From positions 930,001 through 994,000 of the forward strand of contig CBDETC010000003.1 in the NCBI GenBank assembly GCA_965242845.1: DNA of 64,000 nt, given 5' to 3'. Under the pieces are notes generated by a model. That model had not been told where the DNA came from and made no database searches. It was given only the letters and a program-made list of their open reading frames with translations. This DNA comes from RHLJ01 sp965242845. Its GTDB lineage: Bacteria; Bacteroidota; Rhodothermia; Balneolales; Balneolaceae. The first letter of the stretch is position 1; every line of letters starts with the position of its first letter. Both the position numbers and the translations under genes were made by a program. Positions 9,786-18,040 of this stretch are shown here, in pieces.

Positions 9786-11450
9786 ATGAGACGAATAATA
9801 ATGGGTTTGCTGATCGTGACGGCATCAGCACAGTTAGCTTTAAGTCAGCCTATGCAGGGTGACAAGTTGTTTAAGGCACAACATGCTCCTCTATTTGAGG
9901 GTATGGGGATGCATGACTTTGAGATCTCTTCAGAGGAGGATCTGTCTAGTATTTTCTTTAATCAGGCAATAGCGCTTACGTATGGATTTAATCATTTAGA
10001 AGCCGCTCGTTCCTATGAGCAAGTAGCTTTAATTGACCCAAATTCAGCAATTGCATATTGGGGACAGGCATTAGTGCTGGGGCCAAATATCAATGCTGCA
10101 ATGGAGCCTGCCGCAGTTAGGCCTGCCTATGAAGCCATTCAGAAGGCGCTTAGTTTAAAAAAATATGCATCGCAGAAAGAAAGAGACTTGATCGATGCAT
10201 TAGCTACCCGCTATTCCGACGATGAGACACTTTCTGATCGAGCAGAGCTGGATGCAGTCTATGCAGCAGCGATGAAGAAGGTAGTAGAGAAATATCCGAA
10301 CGATCCCAATGTACGGACAATGCTAGCGGAAGCACTTATGGTGATTCATGCCTGGGATTATTGGGAAAGTAATGGTCGACCAAAAGAATGGACACCAGAA
10401 ATCCTTGATGTTCTTGAAACAGGCCTGGAGCAGCATCCAAAACATGCAGGTTTGATTCACTATTACATTCATGCTGTTGAAGCATCTAAAACTCCTGAAA
10501 GAGCTTTGGAATACGCTAAAACTCTTGAAGATCTGGTTCCGGGATCCGGACACCTTGTTCATATGCCAAGCCATATTTACATCCGAACCGGGTTATACCA
10601 GGAAGGAGTAGAAGCGAATGAGCGAGCTATTTTGGTAGACGAAGAATATGTAACCCAATGTAGAAAACAGGGATTATACCCATTGGCATATGTTCCTCAT
10701 AACCAACATTTCCTATGGGCTATGGCTACCCTTCAAGGTAATAGTAAAAAAGCGATTATGGCCGCTGAGCATATGGCGCATCATGTGGATGAAGATAACA
10801 TGAGAATCCCAGGGCTAGGAACACTTCAGCACTATTGGGTAACCCCACTATACGCTTATGTAAGGTTCGGAAAATGGGAAAAGATTATGGCTACTCCCAA
10901 ACCAGCGGAGGACCTGGTATATCCAAGAGCGATTTGGCACTATGCTAGAGGGGTTGCTTACACCGCCAAAGGAAATACCGATGCTGCCAGAAAGGAGTTA
11001 AAATCATTAGATAAACTGCGTGATGATGCCCGTTTAGACGGGATCACAGTCTGGGAGATAAATTCAGCAGTGGATGTGCTCTCCATCGCTTCCCTAACCT
11101 TAGAAGGAGAGATCGAAGGGAAGAATGAAAATTATGAAAGAGCGATTGCCATCCTTCGAGAAGCTATTGAGCTAGAAGACGAACTCAATTATAACGAGCC
11201 ATCGGACTGGCACTACCCGGTTCGGCAGTCTTTAGGAGCTGTTCTCCTGAAAGCTGGTCGAATTAATGAAGCTCAGGAAGTTTATAAAGAAGACCTCGAG
11301 AATTTTCCTGAAAACGGGTGGTCACTGTTTGGTTTATACAAGAGCTATATCGATCGACAGAATTACGAGGAGGCAGAGGGGGTAAAAGAAAGGTTAAGAG
11401 AGGCCTGGAAATGGGCAGATATAGATTTAGAAGAGTCAAGAGTGTTATAG
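9786..11450 (+). CDS. Secreted TPR-repeat protein
   Basis: A 554-residue protein with a signal peptide (about 1-20) and TPR-like repeats along most of its length, for example GFNHLEAARSYEQVALIDP and AIAYWGQALVLGPN near residues 75-105 and a more regular set at about 395-540. It resembles widespread secreted TPR proteins of unknown function. No enzymatic motif was seen. It stands alone between a 209-base spacer and a strong terminator, so it is probably a single-gene transcript. Confidence 0.75.
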   Translation: MRRIIMGLLIVTASAQLALSQPMQGDKLFKAQHAPLFEGMGMHDFEISSEEDLSSIFFNQAIALTYGFNHLEAARSYEQVALIDPNSAIAYWGQALVLGPNINAAMEPAAVRPAYEAIQKALSLKKYASQKERDLIDALATRYSDDETLSDRAELDAVYAAAMKKVVEKYPNDPNVRTMLAEALMVIHAWDYWESNGRPKEWTPEILDVLETGLEQHPKHAGLIHYYIHAVEASKTPERALEYAKTLEDLVPGSGHLVHMPSHIYIRTGLYQEGVEANERAILVDEEYVTQCRKQGLYPLAYVPHNQHFLWAMATLQGNSKKAIMAAEHMAHHVDEDNMRIPGLGTLQHYWVTPLYAYVRFGKWEKIMATPKPAEDLVYPRAIWHYARGVAYTAKGNTDAARKELKSLDKLRDDARLDGITVWEINSAVDVLSIASLTLEGEIEGKNENYERAIAILREAIELEDELNYNEPSDWHYPVRQSLGAVLLKAGRINEAQEVYKEDLENFPENGWSLFGLYKSYIDRQNYEEAEGVKERLREAWKWADIDLEESRVL

Positions 11451-11505
11451 GAAGGAACAAAATCACAATCATACCCTAAGACAATATGTCAAGAGAGCTA
11501 AAGCC

Positions 11506-11542
11506 AAACCACGGTGGTACCCTACCACCGTGGTATTTTTTT
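11506..11542 (+). terminator. Rho-independent terminator after the TPR gene
   Basis: A perfect 12-bp stem (ACCACGGTGGTA, loop CCC, TACCACCGTGGT; 11508-11534) is followed by A and seven T residues. It lies between the TPR gene on the plus strand and the converging permease gene. The T-run is on the plus strand, so it mainly stops the TPR transcript. Confidence 0.92.
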
Positions 11543-11567
11543 GTGATAGGGCCAAAGGGGCTTTTAA

Positions 11568-14333
11568 CTACTCACTTCTCAAGCTCTTAATTGGATTTTG
11601 CAGAGCCGCCTTGATTGTTTGAAAGCTCAGCGCTATCCAGGCGAGCAGCATCGATAAAACACCGGATAAGACAACTACTAAAAGATTTACTTCGATCTGA
11701 TACTCAAAGTTTTGTAACCAGTCATTCATCAAATACCAGGTAACAGGGAGTGACAATACAATAGCAAAACCAATGAGTAAGGTGATCTCCTTTGAAAGCA
11801 TAAAAACGATACTTCTTACCGAAGCACCCATCACTTTTCGTACACCAATCTCTTTGGTTTTTTTCTCAATGGTAAATGAAATCAAGCCAATCATCCCAAG
11901 AATGGCTATAAAAATTGCAAGAGAGGTGAAGATGCTTACCACTTTTGCTATTTGTTGCTCAGATTGATACTCAGCATAGAGCTGATCATCAAGAAAAGCG
12001 TAATTAAACGGTAAACCACCGCTAACTCTATTCCAGTTTTCCTGAATATGTTCAAGCAGTGTTTCCGCATTATCCATGCTGCTAAGACGAGCAGACAAAA
12101 AAGAATTTCTTGATCCCCAAACGGCACTGCTTTCATGAAAAATTACCATGGGCAGAATGCTATGGTGGAGAGAAGAGCTGTTGAAGTTTTTAATTACTCC
12201 AATTATCTCATATGGAATTCCGTTTCCACTAAACAGAATAGATTCACCGAGAGGAAAGTCCTGAGTATCAGAAGCTCGTTCTCCCCAGTTTAACTGATCA
12301 ACTGCCGCCTCGTTCAGGATAACATAACGAGTATTCGCAGCAGCATTTTCCTCAAACAGTTTTCCATTTATAAGTTCAAAACCCATAGTAGAAAGGAAGT
12401 GATCATCTACTTTTACTGAGTTCACAGATATCTCAGGCTCTGAACTTCCGTAAACCCCTCCAAAATCCTCATACCACATATAGGGTGGCACCGCATTTGA
12501 TTTACCAACATGCAACACACTTGACTGACTGGCAACCATTTGTTCAAAAGCTTCAGAACTTTCTCCCAGCTGTTCCAGGTTATGAATAACAAGTACATTT
12601 TCTTTCTGGAAGCCAAGGTTTGTATTCTGGAAAAAATGGAGTTGTTGGTAAATAATAATGCTACTTGATATAAGGATTATAGAGATAGCAAATTGAACAA
12701 TAACCAGCAGGCTCCTTAACTGTACAAAGGAAAGTCTGCTCTTTGAAACAGTAGGAAGCTTATTCTTAAATGCATCAATTGGATTAAAGGAGGATAGATA
12801 AAAGGCCGGGTAAATTCCGGATAGCAATCCAATTACTACTGTGAAGCCAAAAATGCCTAACAGTGTAATAGGAGTGAAGAGATCAGCGAAAAGAAGTTGT
12901 TTTACTGCTATTTGATTGAAGGGGCCGATAGAAACAGAGACAATAAGCAGGGCTATCACTAAAGAGATAAAGGCGAACAATACTGATTCAGAAAGAAATT
13001 GAGCAATAAGATTCCCATGTTGCGATCCAAGGGTCTTACGAACTCCAACTTCCTTAGCTCTTTGCACCGATCTTGCGGAAGATAAATTCATAAAATTGAT
13101 ACAGGCGAGAAGAATGATGAGCAAAGCTACCGTAGAAAAAACATACACATAGAAAATATCGCTCACTATACCGATTCGGTTCCCGGCTTCAGACGAATGG
13201 AGATGAATATCAGTAATGGGAGTGAAGTACATTTCCCATGATTTATCAGATTCGTTTATGTCCTCAGGGTCCATACCAAATTGAGAATAGATTCTAGCCT
13301 GAGCGTGATTCTGAAGTACTGAGGGTAGTTTTGCAGTTACTTGCTCAATAGATGCATTTTCATGAAGTAAAACATAAGTCACGAATACCGTCCATATCCA
13401 TGTATCTTCTCTTCGTATAACATTTGGGTTGGAGGAAAGAGAAGTGAGTAGATCAAACCTAAAGTGTGAGTTTTTAGGCATTTTTTTAACTACACCAGTT
13501 ATCTCATAAGACACCTCCTGACCCGGATTGCCAATGTTTATTGATTTTCCAACTCCTGATTCATCACCAAAATACCGCTCTCTTATTTCTTCAGTTATTA
13601 CAATAGAATAAGGATTTACAAGAGCTCTGTTTGGGTTACCCTCAACAAATTCAACGGTAAAGATATCAAAGAAGGTAGAGTCCGCAGATAATACCCTTGA
13701 CTCTTCAAAGTATCTAATATCTCCAGGGCTTTTCTGAACAGATATCAACATACCAGGAGGGTTATTTACACGAACAGTTGTTGCTATTTCAGGAAGCTCA
13801 CTTTTAAGAACAGCAGCCACTCCAGGACCTGTTGAAGAAAACCGGCCATCGAAATTGTTCCAGATATTTGTTTGATCAACACGGAATATCCGGTCAGAAT
13901 GCTCATGAAAGGTATCATAGCTGATTTCTTCCGCTACATACAGGTAGATGATGAAGCAGCATGCCATCCCTATGGCTAAGCCTGAAATATTGATAAAAGA
14001 ATAGCCTGGTTGGCGCTTAAAATTTCTGAGAAGAACCTTTAGAATATTGGGCAGCAAAGCAGGAATCCACCATGATGATGTCCATTTTGAACGAGGTTCA
14101 GTTCTGGCACTGGTATATCTAAACTCCTCGATAGTATCTTGAAAGCCTTCGCTAATATTGTGCTGAGCTTTATCAAAAGCTTCTTCGATAGTTAAACCTT
14201 GTTCAATATGGTGGTCAATCGAATCTCTTAAGTGGTTTTCAAGTTCTTCGATAACCCCCGGTTCCAGCTCTTTATACCTGAGAAGATCTTTACTCCACAG
14301 CTTAATCGCGTTTTCCAGATTAAATAAACTCAT
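11568..14333 (-). CDS. MacB/FtsX-like ABC transporter permease with N-terminal prefix domain
   Basis: A 921-residue inner-membrane permease with two FtsX-like halves. An N-terminal cytoplasmic prefix domain of about 75 residues (HLRDSIDHHIEQGLTIEEAF) precedes the first membrane helix and a periplasmic MacB-type core domain. Three helices follow with the typical ARSVQRAKEVGVRKTLG loop, then a second periplasmic domain and a C-terminal FtsX block with KKTKEIGVRKVMGASV. No ATPase gene is adjacent, so the partner must be elsewhere. It starts 9 bases after the padR gene, a pairing often seen for prefix-domain permeases, and is probably controlled by PadR. Substrate unknown. Confidence 0.9.
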   Translation of the reverse strand: MSLFNLENAIKLWSKDLLRYKELEPGVIEELENHLRDSIDHHIEQGLTIEEAFDKAQHNISEGFQDTIEEFRYTSARTEPRSKWTSSWWIPALLPNILKVLLRNFKRQPGYSFINISGLAIGMACCFIIYLYVAEEISYDTFHEHSDRIFRVDQTNIWNNFDGRFSSTGPGVAAVLKSELPEIATTVRVNNPPGMLISVQKSPGDIRYFEESRVLSADSTFFDIFTVEFVEGNPNRALVNPYSIVITEEIRERYFGDESGVGKSINIGNPGQEVSYEITGVVKKMPKNSHFRFDLLTSLSSNPNVIRREDTWIWTVFVTYVLLHENASIEQVTAKLPSVLQNHAQARIYSQFGMDPEDINESDKSWEMYFTPITDIHLHSSEAGNRIGIVSDIFYVYVFSTVALLIILLACINFMNLSSARSVQRAKEVGVRKTLGSQHGNLIAQFLSESVLFAFISLVIALLIVSVSIGPFNQIAVKQLLFADLFTPITLLGIFGFTVVIGLLSGIYPAFYLSSFNPIDAFKNKLPTVSKSRLSFVQLRSLLVIVQFAISIILISSSIIIYQQLHFFQNTNLGFQKENVLVIHNLEQLGESSEAFEQMVASQSSVLHVGKSNAVPPYMWYEDFGGVYGSSEPEISVNSVKVDDHFLSTMGFELINGKLFEENAAANTRYVILNEAAVDQLNWGERASDTQDFPLGESILFSGNGIPYEIIGVIKNFNSSSLHHSILPMVIFHESSAVWGSRNSFLSARLSSMDNAETLLEHIQENWNRVSGGLPFNYAFLDDQLYAEYQSEQQIAKVVSIFTSLAIFIAILGMIGLISFTIEKKTKEIGVRKVMGASVRSIVFMLSKEITLLIGFAIVLSLPVTWYLMNDWLQNFEYQIEVNLLVVVLSGVLSMLLAWIALSFQTIKAALQNPIKSLRSE

Positions 14334-14342
14334 TAAGTCCGC

Positions 14343-14690
14343 CTATTTTTTTACAGGAGATAAGTCAAGCCCATTCCATAAACCCTGCAAGGCGTTATGA
14401 ATAGTGAGCCAGTGTTCTCTTTCAGTTTGAAGGGCTGCTTTTCCTGAATCAGTAAGCCCATAATATTTTCTCTTGCGTCCGTTTTCCTGGACTTCCCATC
14501 TGGATTGTATTAGTCCTTCTGAATTGAGGCGATGAAGTACTGGATAGAGCATCGCTTCCGACCATTTCCATTCTCCCTGAGAGATTTCCATAATGTCCTG
14601 TAAGATTTGGTACCCATAGCTGTCGCCCTTAGCAAGGATAGAAAGAATGAGTGGTTTTGATGAAGCTGCTTTTAGTTCTCGTGAGATCAT
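14343..14690 (-). CDS. PadR family transcriptional regulator
   Basis: A 115-residue winged-helix regulator of typical PadR length. The N-terminal half has LILSILAKGDSYGYQILQDI and EGMLYP-like WSEAMLYPVLHRLNSEGLI, and the wing/C-terminal part has ENGRKRKYYGLTDSGKAAL. It lies first in a two-gene operon with the FtsX-like permease. Two matching palindromes upstream (14711-14729 and 14746-14764) are likely its own binding sites, so autoregulation with control of the permease is the simplest model. Confidence 0.93.
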   Translation of the reverse strand: MISRELKAASSKPLILSILAKGDSYGYQILQDIMEISQGEWKWSEAMLYPVLHRLNSEGLIQSRWEVQENGRKRKYYGLTDSGKAALQTEREHWLTIHNALQGLWNGLDLSPVKK

Positions 14691-14710
14691 ATCAAAAATT
14701 TCTGCACCTA

Positions 14711-14764
14711 TACCTAATTCTGTTAGGTAAGTTGCGAAAATTGTATACCTAAATCAATTAGGTA
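14711..14764 (-). promoter_or_regulatory. Paired palindromic operators for PadR
   Basis: Two copies of TACCTAA-N5-TTAGGTA lie at 14711-14729 and 14746-14764, identical in both 7-base arms and differing only in the 5-base centres. Their centres are 35 bases apart. They sit 21 to 74 bases upstream of the padR start, where the promoter should be. The repeat and its position fit PadR dimers binding and blocking transcription; binding itself is inferred. Confidence 0.75.
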
Positions 14765-14771
14765 ATGAGAA

Positions 14772-14852
14772 AAGTCATTCTGAGCATACCAGTGAAGAAT
14801 CTAATAGGCTTAAATCAGGTTTGATTCTTCGGCAGTAGCCTCAGAATGACTT
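14772..14852. repeat. Intergenic palindromic repeat (TCATTCTGAG family)
   Basis: Outer arms AAGTCATTCTGAG and CTCAGAATGACTT pair perfectly, and inner arms GAAGAATC and GATTCTTC also pair. The whole 81-base element can form a long nested hairpin. A close relative lies at 46616-46698, with the same outer and inner arm layout but CC in place of TC. This type of dispersed palindrome is common between genes in related genomes. Confidence 0.8.
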
Positions 14853-14865
14853 ATAGAGAAGGAGA

Positions 14866-15645
14866 TTAAAGCTCGGCGATTAACCCTTTAACCAGCTTAG
14901 CAAATACTTCCTTTTTAGCATTGGCGGCATCTTTTACTTCGGCATGATCGAGCTTTTGATCGGTAACTCCAGCAGCAGCATTAGTAATTAATGATATAGC
15001 TGCTGCTTTTACCCCTAAACGTTCGGCTTCAATAAGTTCAGGAGCAGTGCTCATTCCTACAGCGTCTCCTCCAAGAAATCGGAAAGCATGGATTTCTGAT
15101 TTGGTCTCATAGTTGGGGCCGGTTACATACAGGTAGGAGCCTTTCTTTGTAGGGATGCTTAAAGAAGAAGCAATATCCCGGACGGATAGAGCGATTTCAG
15201 AAAGTTGGGAGCCAGACTTGATATCCAATTCTTTAGCTGGACTCATAATCGTATCGATTACCATCAGATCACCGACCTGGAAATCCAGGTTTATTCCACC
15301 TGCTGCATTAGAAATCAGAAGTTTATCAGTTTCAAAAGCCTTGGCTAGTTGAACAGGGAGTACTGTTTTTTCTAAATCGTATCCTTCATAGAAATGAAAA
15401 CGACCTGAGAAAGCGAGTACAGATTTATTCTTAATTGATCCGAAGATTAAAGAACCAGAATGCCCCTGTACTGTTGATTGAGGAAAACCAGGAATTTCAG
15501 AATAAGGAACCGTAATAGCTTCTTCGATTTCATTGCCAAAACTTCCTAATCCTGAGCCCAGGATAACTACAGCGTCAATCTTGGATGGAAAACCTCTCTC
15601 CTCAAGAAATGCTTTTATATTTATTACAAGTTCAGGAAGGGACAT
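14866..15645 (-). CDS. Purine nucleoside phosphorylase (trimeric PNP family)
   Basis: A 259-residue enzyme that splits purine nucleosides with phosphate into base and ribose-1-phosphate in purine salvage. Recognisable parts are the phosphate loop ILGSGLGSFGNEI near residue 28, the VQGHSGSLIFG segment, SNAAGGINLDFQVGDLMVI near residue 113, TGPNYETKSEIHAFRFLG and GMSTAPE for base binding. Length fits the trimeric class II PNPs. Its start overlaps the end of the MBL hydrolase gene by 14 bases, so the two are in one operon with phoH. Confidence 0.93.
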   Translation of the reverse strand: MSLPELVINIKAFLEERGFPSKIDAVVILGSGLGSFGNEIEEAITVPYSEIPGFPQSTVQGHSGSLIFGSIKNKSVLAFSGRFHFYEGYDLEKTVLPVQLAKAFETDKLLISNAAGGINLDFQVGDLMVIDTIMSPAKELDIKSGSQLSEIALSVRDIASSLSIPTKKGSYLYVTGPNYETKSEIHAFRFLGGDAVGMSTAPELIEAERLGVKAAAISLITNAAAGVTDQKLDHAEVKDAANAKKEVFAKLVKGLIAEL

Positions 15646-16483
15646 ACGATTCTATTACTTCGGTTTGATACCCGGTTTTTTCGTCATATCCCGTAATTTT
15701 AACAATGGGATCTTTGTCATCATGAAATCCAAGGACGATATAGCCCTCATCAAAAGCAAGTTTGGCTAACCGCTCCCTTTGAGCCTGACTGGTTTGAGGA
15801 TCGAAGTCGTATTTTGCTGCAAATTTCCTGTTAATCTGACTTCTGGTTGCAATAACATCACCAGCCTGCATAAACTTGTTGGTTCCATCATTGAATAGGA
15901 GTACTAAATGATGTTCGGTGTGGCCGCCGATCTTTTCAACTGAAATGTGAGGATAAGGTTGGTCTTGTTCTTTCAGAAAGTTTAAGTCAGCTCTAGCATC
16001 TACAAAGGAAAGAAATTCAGTTTTCTCCTCATCGTACCAAATTTCTTTTGTAGTAGCTCTTTCCCAGTCTTTTTCAGAAGTCCATATTTTAGCATCAGGA
16101 AAGGTGAGTTCCCAGTATCCGTTTTCCTTATTTGCTAACCCTCCAATATGATCATAATGAAGATGGCTCAGGAAAACATCGGTTATATCAAACTCGGTTA
16201 GATCATGCTTTTCGAGGTTCTTTCGAATAAAATGTGGCCCTGTATCCTCACCAAATTCTCCAATCCCACAATCGAACAGGATATTTTTGTCAGGAGTGAC
16301 AATCAAAAAAGGATTGAGTGAGATTTTCAGTGCTCCTTTAGCAGGTTGACCATCTCTGGGAATACGATTGAATATTCGATCTAGACCCACAGAAAAAGTA
16401 CCCTCATAAAGGGCAGCAACGTATGTGTTGTTTGTGCTCAACCTAGGACTCTTCTTGCTCTTCGTCGTAGCGGTCATAGGCAT
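15632..16483 (-). CDS. MBL-fold metallo-hydrolase
   Basis: A metallo-beta-lactamase-fold hydrolase with the metal motif HLHYDHIGG and later His residues in GGHTEHH and GFHDDKD, plus the Asp in MQAGDVI. Substrate unknown. I place the start at the ATG at 16483, which overlaps the 3' end of phoH; other candidates are the ATG at 16477 and a TTG at 16441 just after the phoH stop. Conserved-looking sequence begins only after residue 20, so the TTG start is quite possible. The operon order is phoH, this gene, PNP. Confidence 0.85.
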   Translation of the reverse strand: MPMTATTKSKKSPRLSTNNTYVAALYEGTFSVGLDRIFNRIPRDGQPAKGALKISLNPFLIVTPDKNILFDCGIGEFGEDTGPHFIRKNLEKHDLTEFDITDVFLSHLHYDHIGGLANKENGYWELTFPDAKIWTSEKDWERATTKEIWYDEEKTEFLSFVDARADLNFLKEQDQPYPHISVEKIGGHTEHHLVLLFNDGTNKFMQAGDVIATRSQINRKFAAKYDFDPQTSQAQRERLAKLAFDEGYIVLGFHDDKDPIVKITGYDEKTGYQTEVIESYVPS

Positions 16484-17372
16484 TAATAATATCCTTAACC
16501 AGCTTATGTCTGACCACATCCTCGTCTCTTAAATACACGAAGTCGATCCCTTCGATGTCTGCCAGTATTTTTTGGATTGAAATAAGACCAGATTGTTGTC
16601 TTCTGGGCAGATCGGTTTGAGTGATGTCTCCAGTAATAATGGCCCGGCTATTAAACCCAATTCTTGTGAGGAACATCTTCATTTGGGTATTAGTAGCGTT
16701 CTGAGCTTCATCTAAAATAACAAAGGCATTGTTCAGAGTACGGCCTCTCATGTAAGCCAATGGAGCAATTTCAATCACATTCTTAGAAAGGTGCAGATTT
16801 AATTTCTCCTGGTCGATCATATCTTCTAAGGCATCGTAGAGAGGGCGGAGGTAGGGATCGATTTTCTCCTTTAGATCACCAGGAAGAAAGCCCAGGTTTT
16901 CGCCAGCTTCAACGGCAGGGCGAGCCAGGATGATCTTCTCAACACGACGTTCTTTAAGAGCTTTAACAGCCAGAGCTACCGATGTATAGGTTTTACCAGT
17001 ACCTGCGGGGCCAATCGCAAAAACGATGTCATTAGCAGCAGAGGACTTATAAATTCTTTTCTGACCAGGGGTTTTTGCAAGGATGGCCTCTCCTTTATGA
17101 GTATAAAGAATGAGTTCTCCATCACCAGTATAGGCTGGGTGTTGTTTTCGTTCTTTTGCCTGAAGTTCACCACTTTTAAGTGCAATAAGAGTATTAACAT
17201 CATCCTCAGTAACCTTGGCTTTTCGCTGAGCTACTTCAATCATGCCTTCAATTACTTCCTTAACGAGAGACACTTCAGAGCTTGGACCAGTAATCTTAAC
17301 CCGCTCTCCACGGGCATTGATTTTTGTTTCCGGAAAATTGGTATCAAGCACCCTTATGTTTTGGTCTTGCAA
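16443..17372 (-). CDS. phoH: PhoH family ATPase
   Basis: A PhoH-like P-loop ATPase linked in many bacteria to RNA metabolism. Walker A is GPAGTGKTYTSVALAVK, Walker B is AFVILDEAQNATNTQMKMFL, and GRTLNNAF, TGDITQTDLP and an upstream KH-like region (ARGERVKITG) are present. Given as starting at the TTG at 17372, but the family-typical N-terminus (ELVI-like strand, then DPVTLFG) is encoded in the same open frame upstream, up to a stop at 17451-17453, with no ATG, GTG or TTG there. The true start may be a rare codon such as ATA at 17442-17444. Confidence 0.92.
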   Translation of the reverse strand: MQDQNIRVLDTNFPETKINARGERVKITGPSSEVSLVKEVIEGMIEVAQRKAKVTEDDVNTLIALKSGELQAKERKQHPAYTGDGELILYTHKGEAILAKTPGQKRIYKSSAANDIVFAIGPAGTGKTYTSVALAVKALKERRVEKIILARPAVEAGENLGFLPGDLKEKIDPYLRPLYDALEDMIDQEKLNLHLSKNVIEIAPLAYMRGRTLNNAFVILDEAQNATNTQMKMFLTRIGFNSRAIITGDITQTDLPRRQQSGLISIQKILADIEGIDFVYLRDEDVVRHKLVKDIINAYDRYDEEQEES

Positions 17373-17528
17373 TCCGAAAAGGGTAACAGGATCAGTATCG
17401 CCGAGCTGAATTACTAACTCGAGTAGTGTTCTTGCGTCTTCTATGGTCTTCTAATCTAATGGTGAATATGAGCCAAAAGGTAAGGATTCAATGAAATCTA
17501 TACCACTTGGAACAATGAAGAAAGCCTA

Positions 17529-18035
17529 TTAAAACCTGGTGAGTCGATGGATGATTTGTTCATGATCAGGAAATGACTGAATTAATTCTTTCCTGTCTGC
17601 TAATTCAAAATCACTAAAATCGAAACCAGGAGAAACTGTACATCCAACCAGAGTGTAGCTATTTGGATCTTCAATCTCTGCGGCGAACCAATACCCACGA
17701 GGAACAATAAACTGTGGTGATTGTTTGTCATCTAACTCTAACCCAAGCCGATGAAAACTATAGCTGCCGTGTTCATCAATCATGTGGATGGTTAGAGGCG
17801 AACCCTCATAAAAATGCCACATTTCATCCTGCTTAATTCGATGAAATGCGGAAAAAGTATCTGAAGTGAGAAGGAAGTAAATACCCGTTGAATAACTTCT
17901 GGTGCCTTCAAATTCCTCTGAAAGACTTCCTTCGGATATGCTTCCTTCACTTCGGTAGGTTTCTTTATAGAATCCCCCTTCAACATGCTGGGAAAGGTCG
18001 AGCCTTTCAATAAGCTCATTAACCCTGGTTTGCAT
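17529..18035 (-). CDS. Cupin, DUF985 family
   Basis: A 168-residue single-domain cupin matching the DUF985/cupin_5 family. Typical segments are HVEGGFYKETYRS near the N-terminus, STGIYFLLTSDTFSAFHRI, DEMWHFYEGSPLTIHMID and FIVPRGYWFAAEI. The fold would be cytoplasmic; a small-molecule ligand is likely but not known. It starts 5 bases downstream of the M16 peptidase gene end, so the two are probably co-transcribed. Confidence 0.88.
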   Translation of the reverse strand: MQTRVNELIERLDLSQHVEGGFYKETYRSEGSISEGSLSEEFEGTRSYSTGIYFLLTSDTFSAFHRIKQDEMWHFYEGSPLTIHMIDEHGSYSFHRLGLELDDKQSPQFIVPRGYWFAAEIEDPNSYTLVGCTVSPGFDFSDFELADRKELIQSFPDHEQIIHRLTRF

Positions 18036-18040
18036 GAGTA

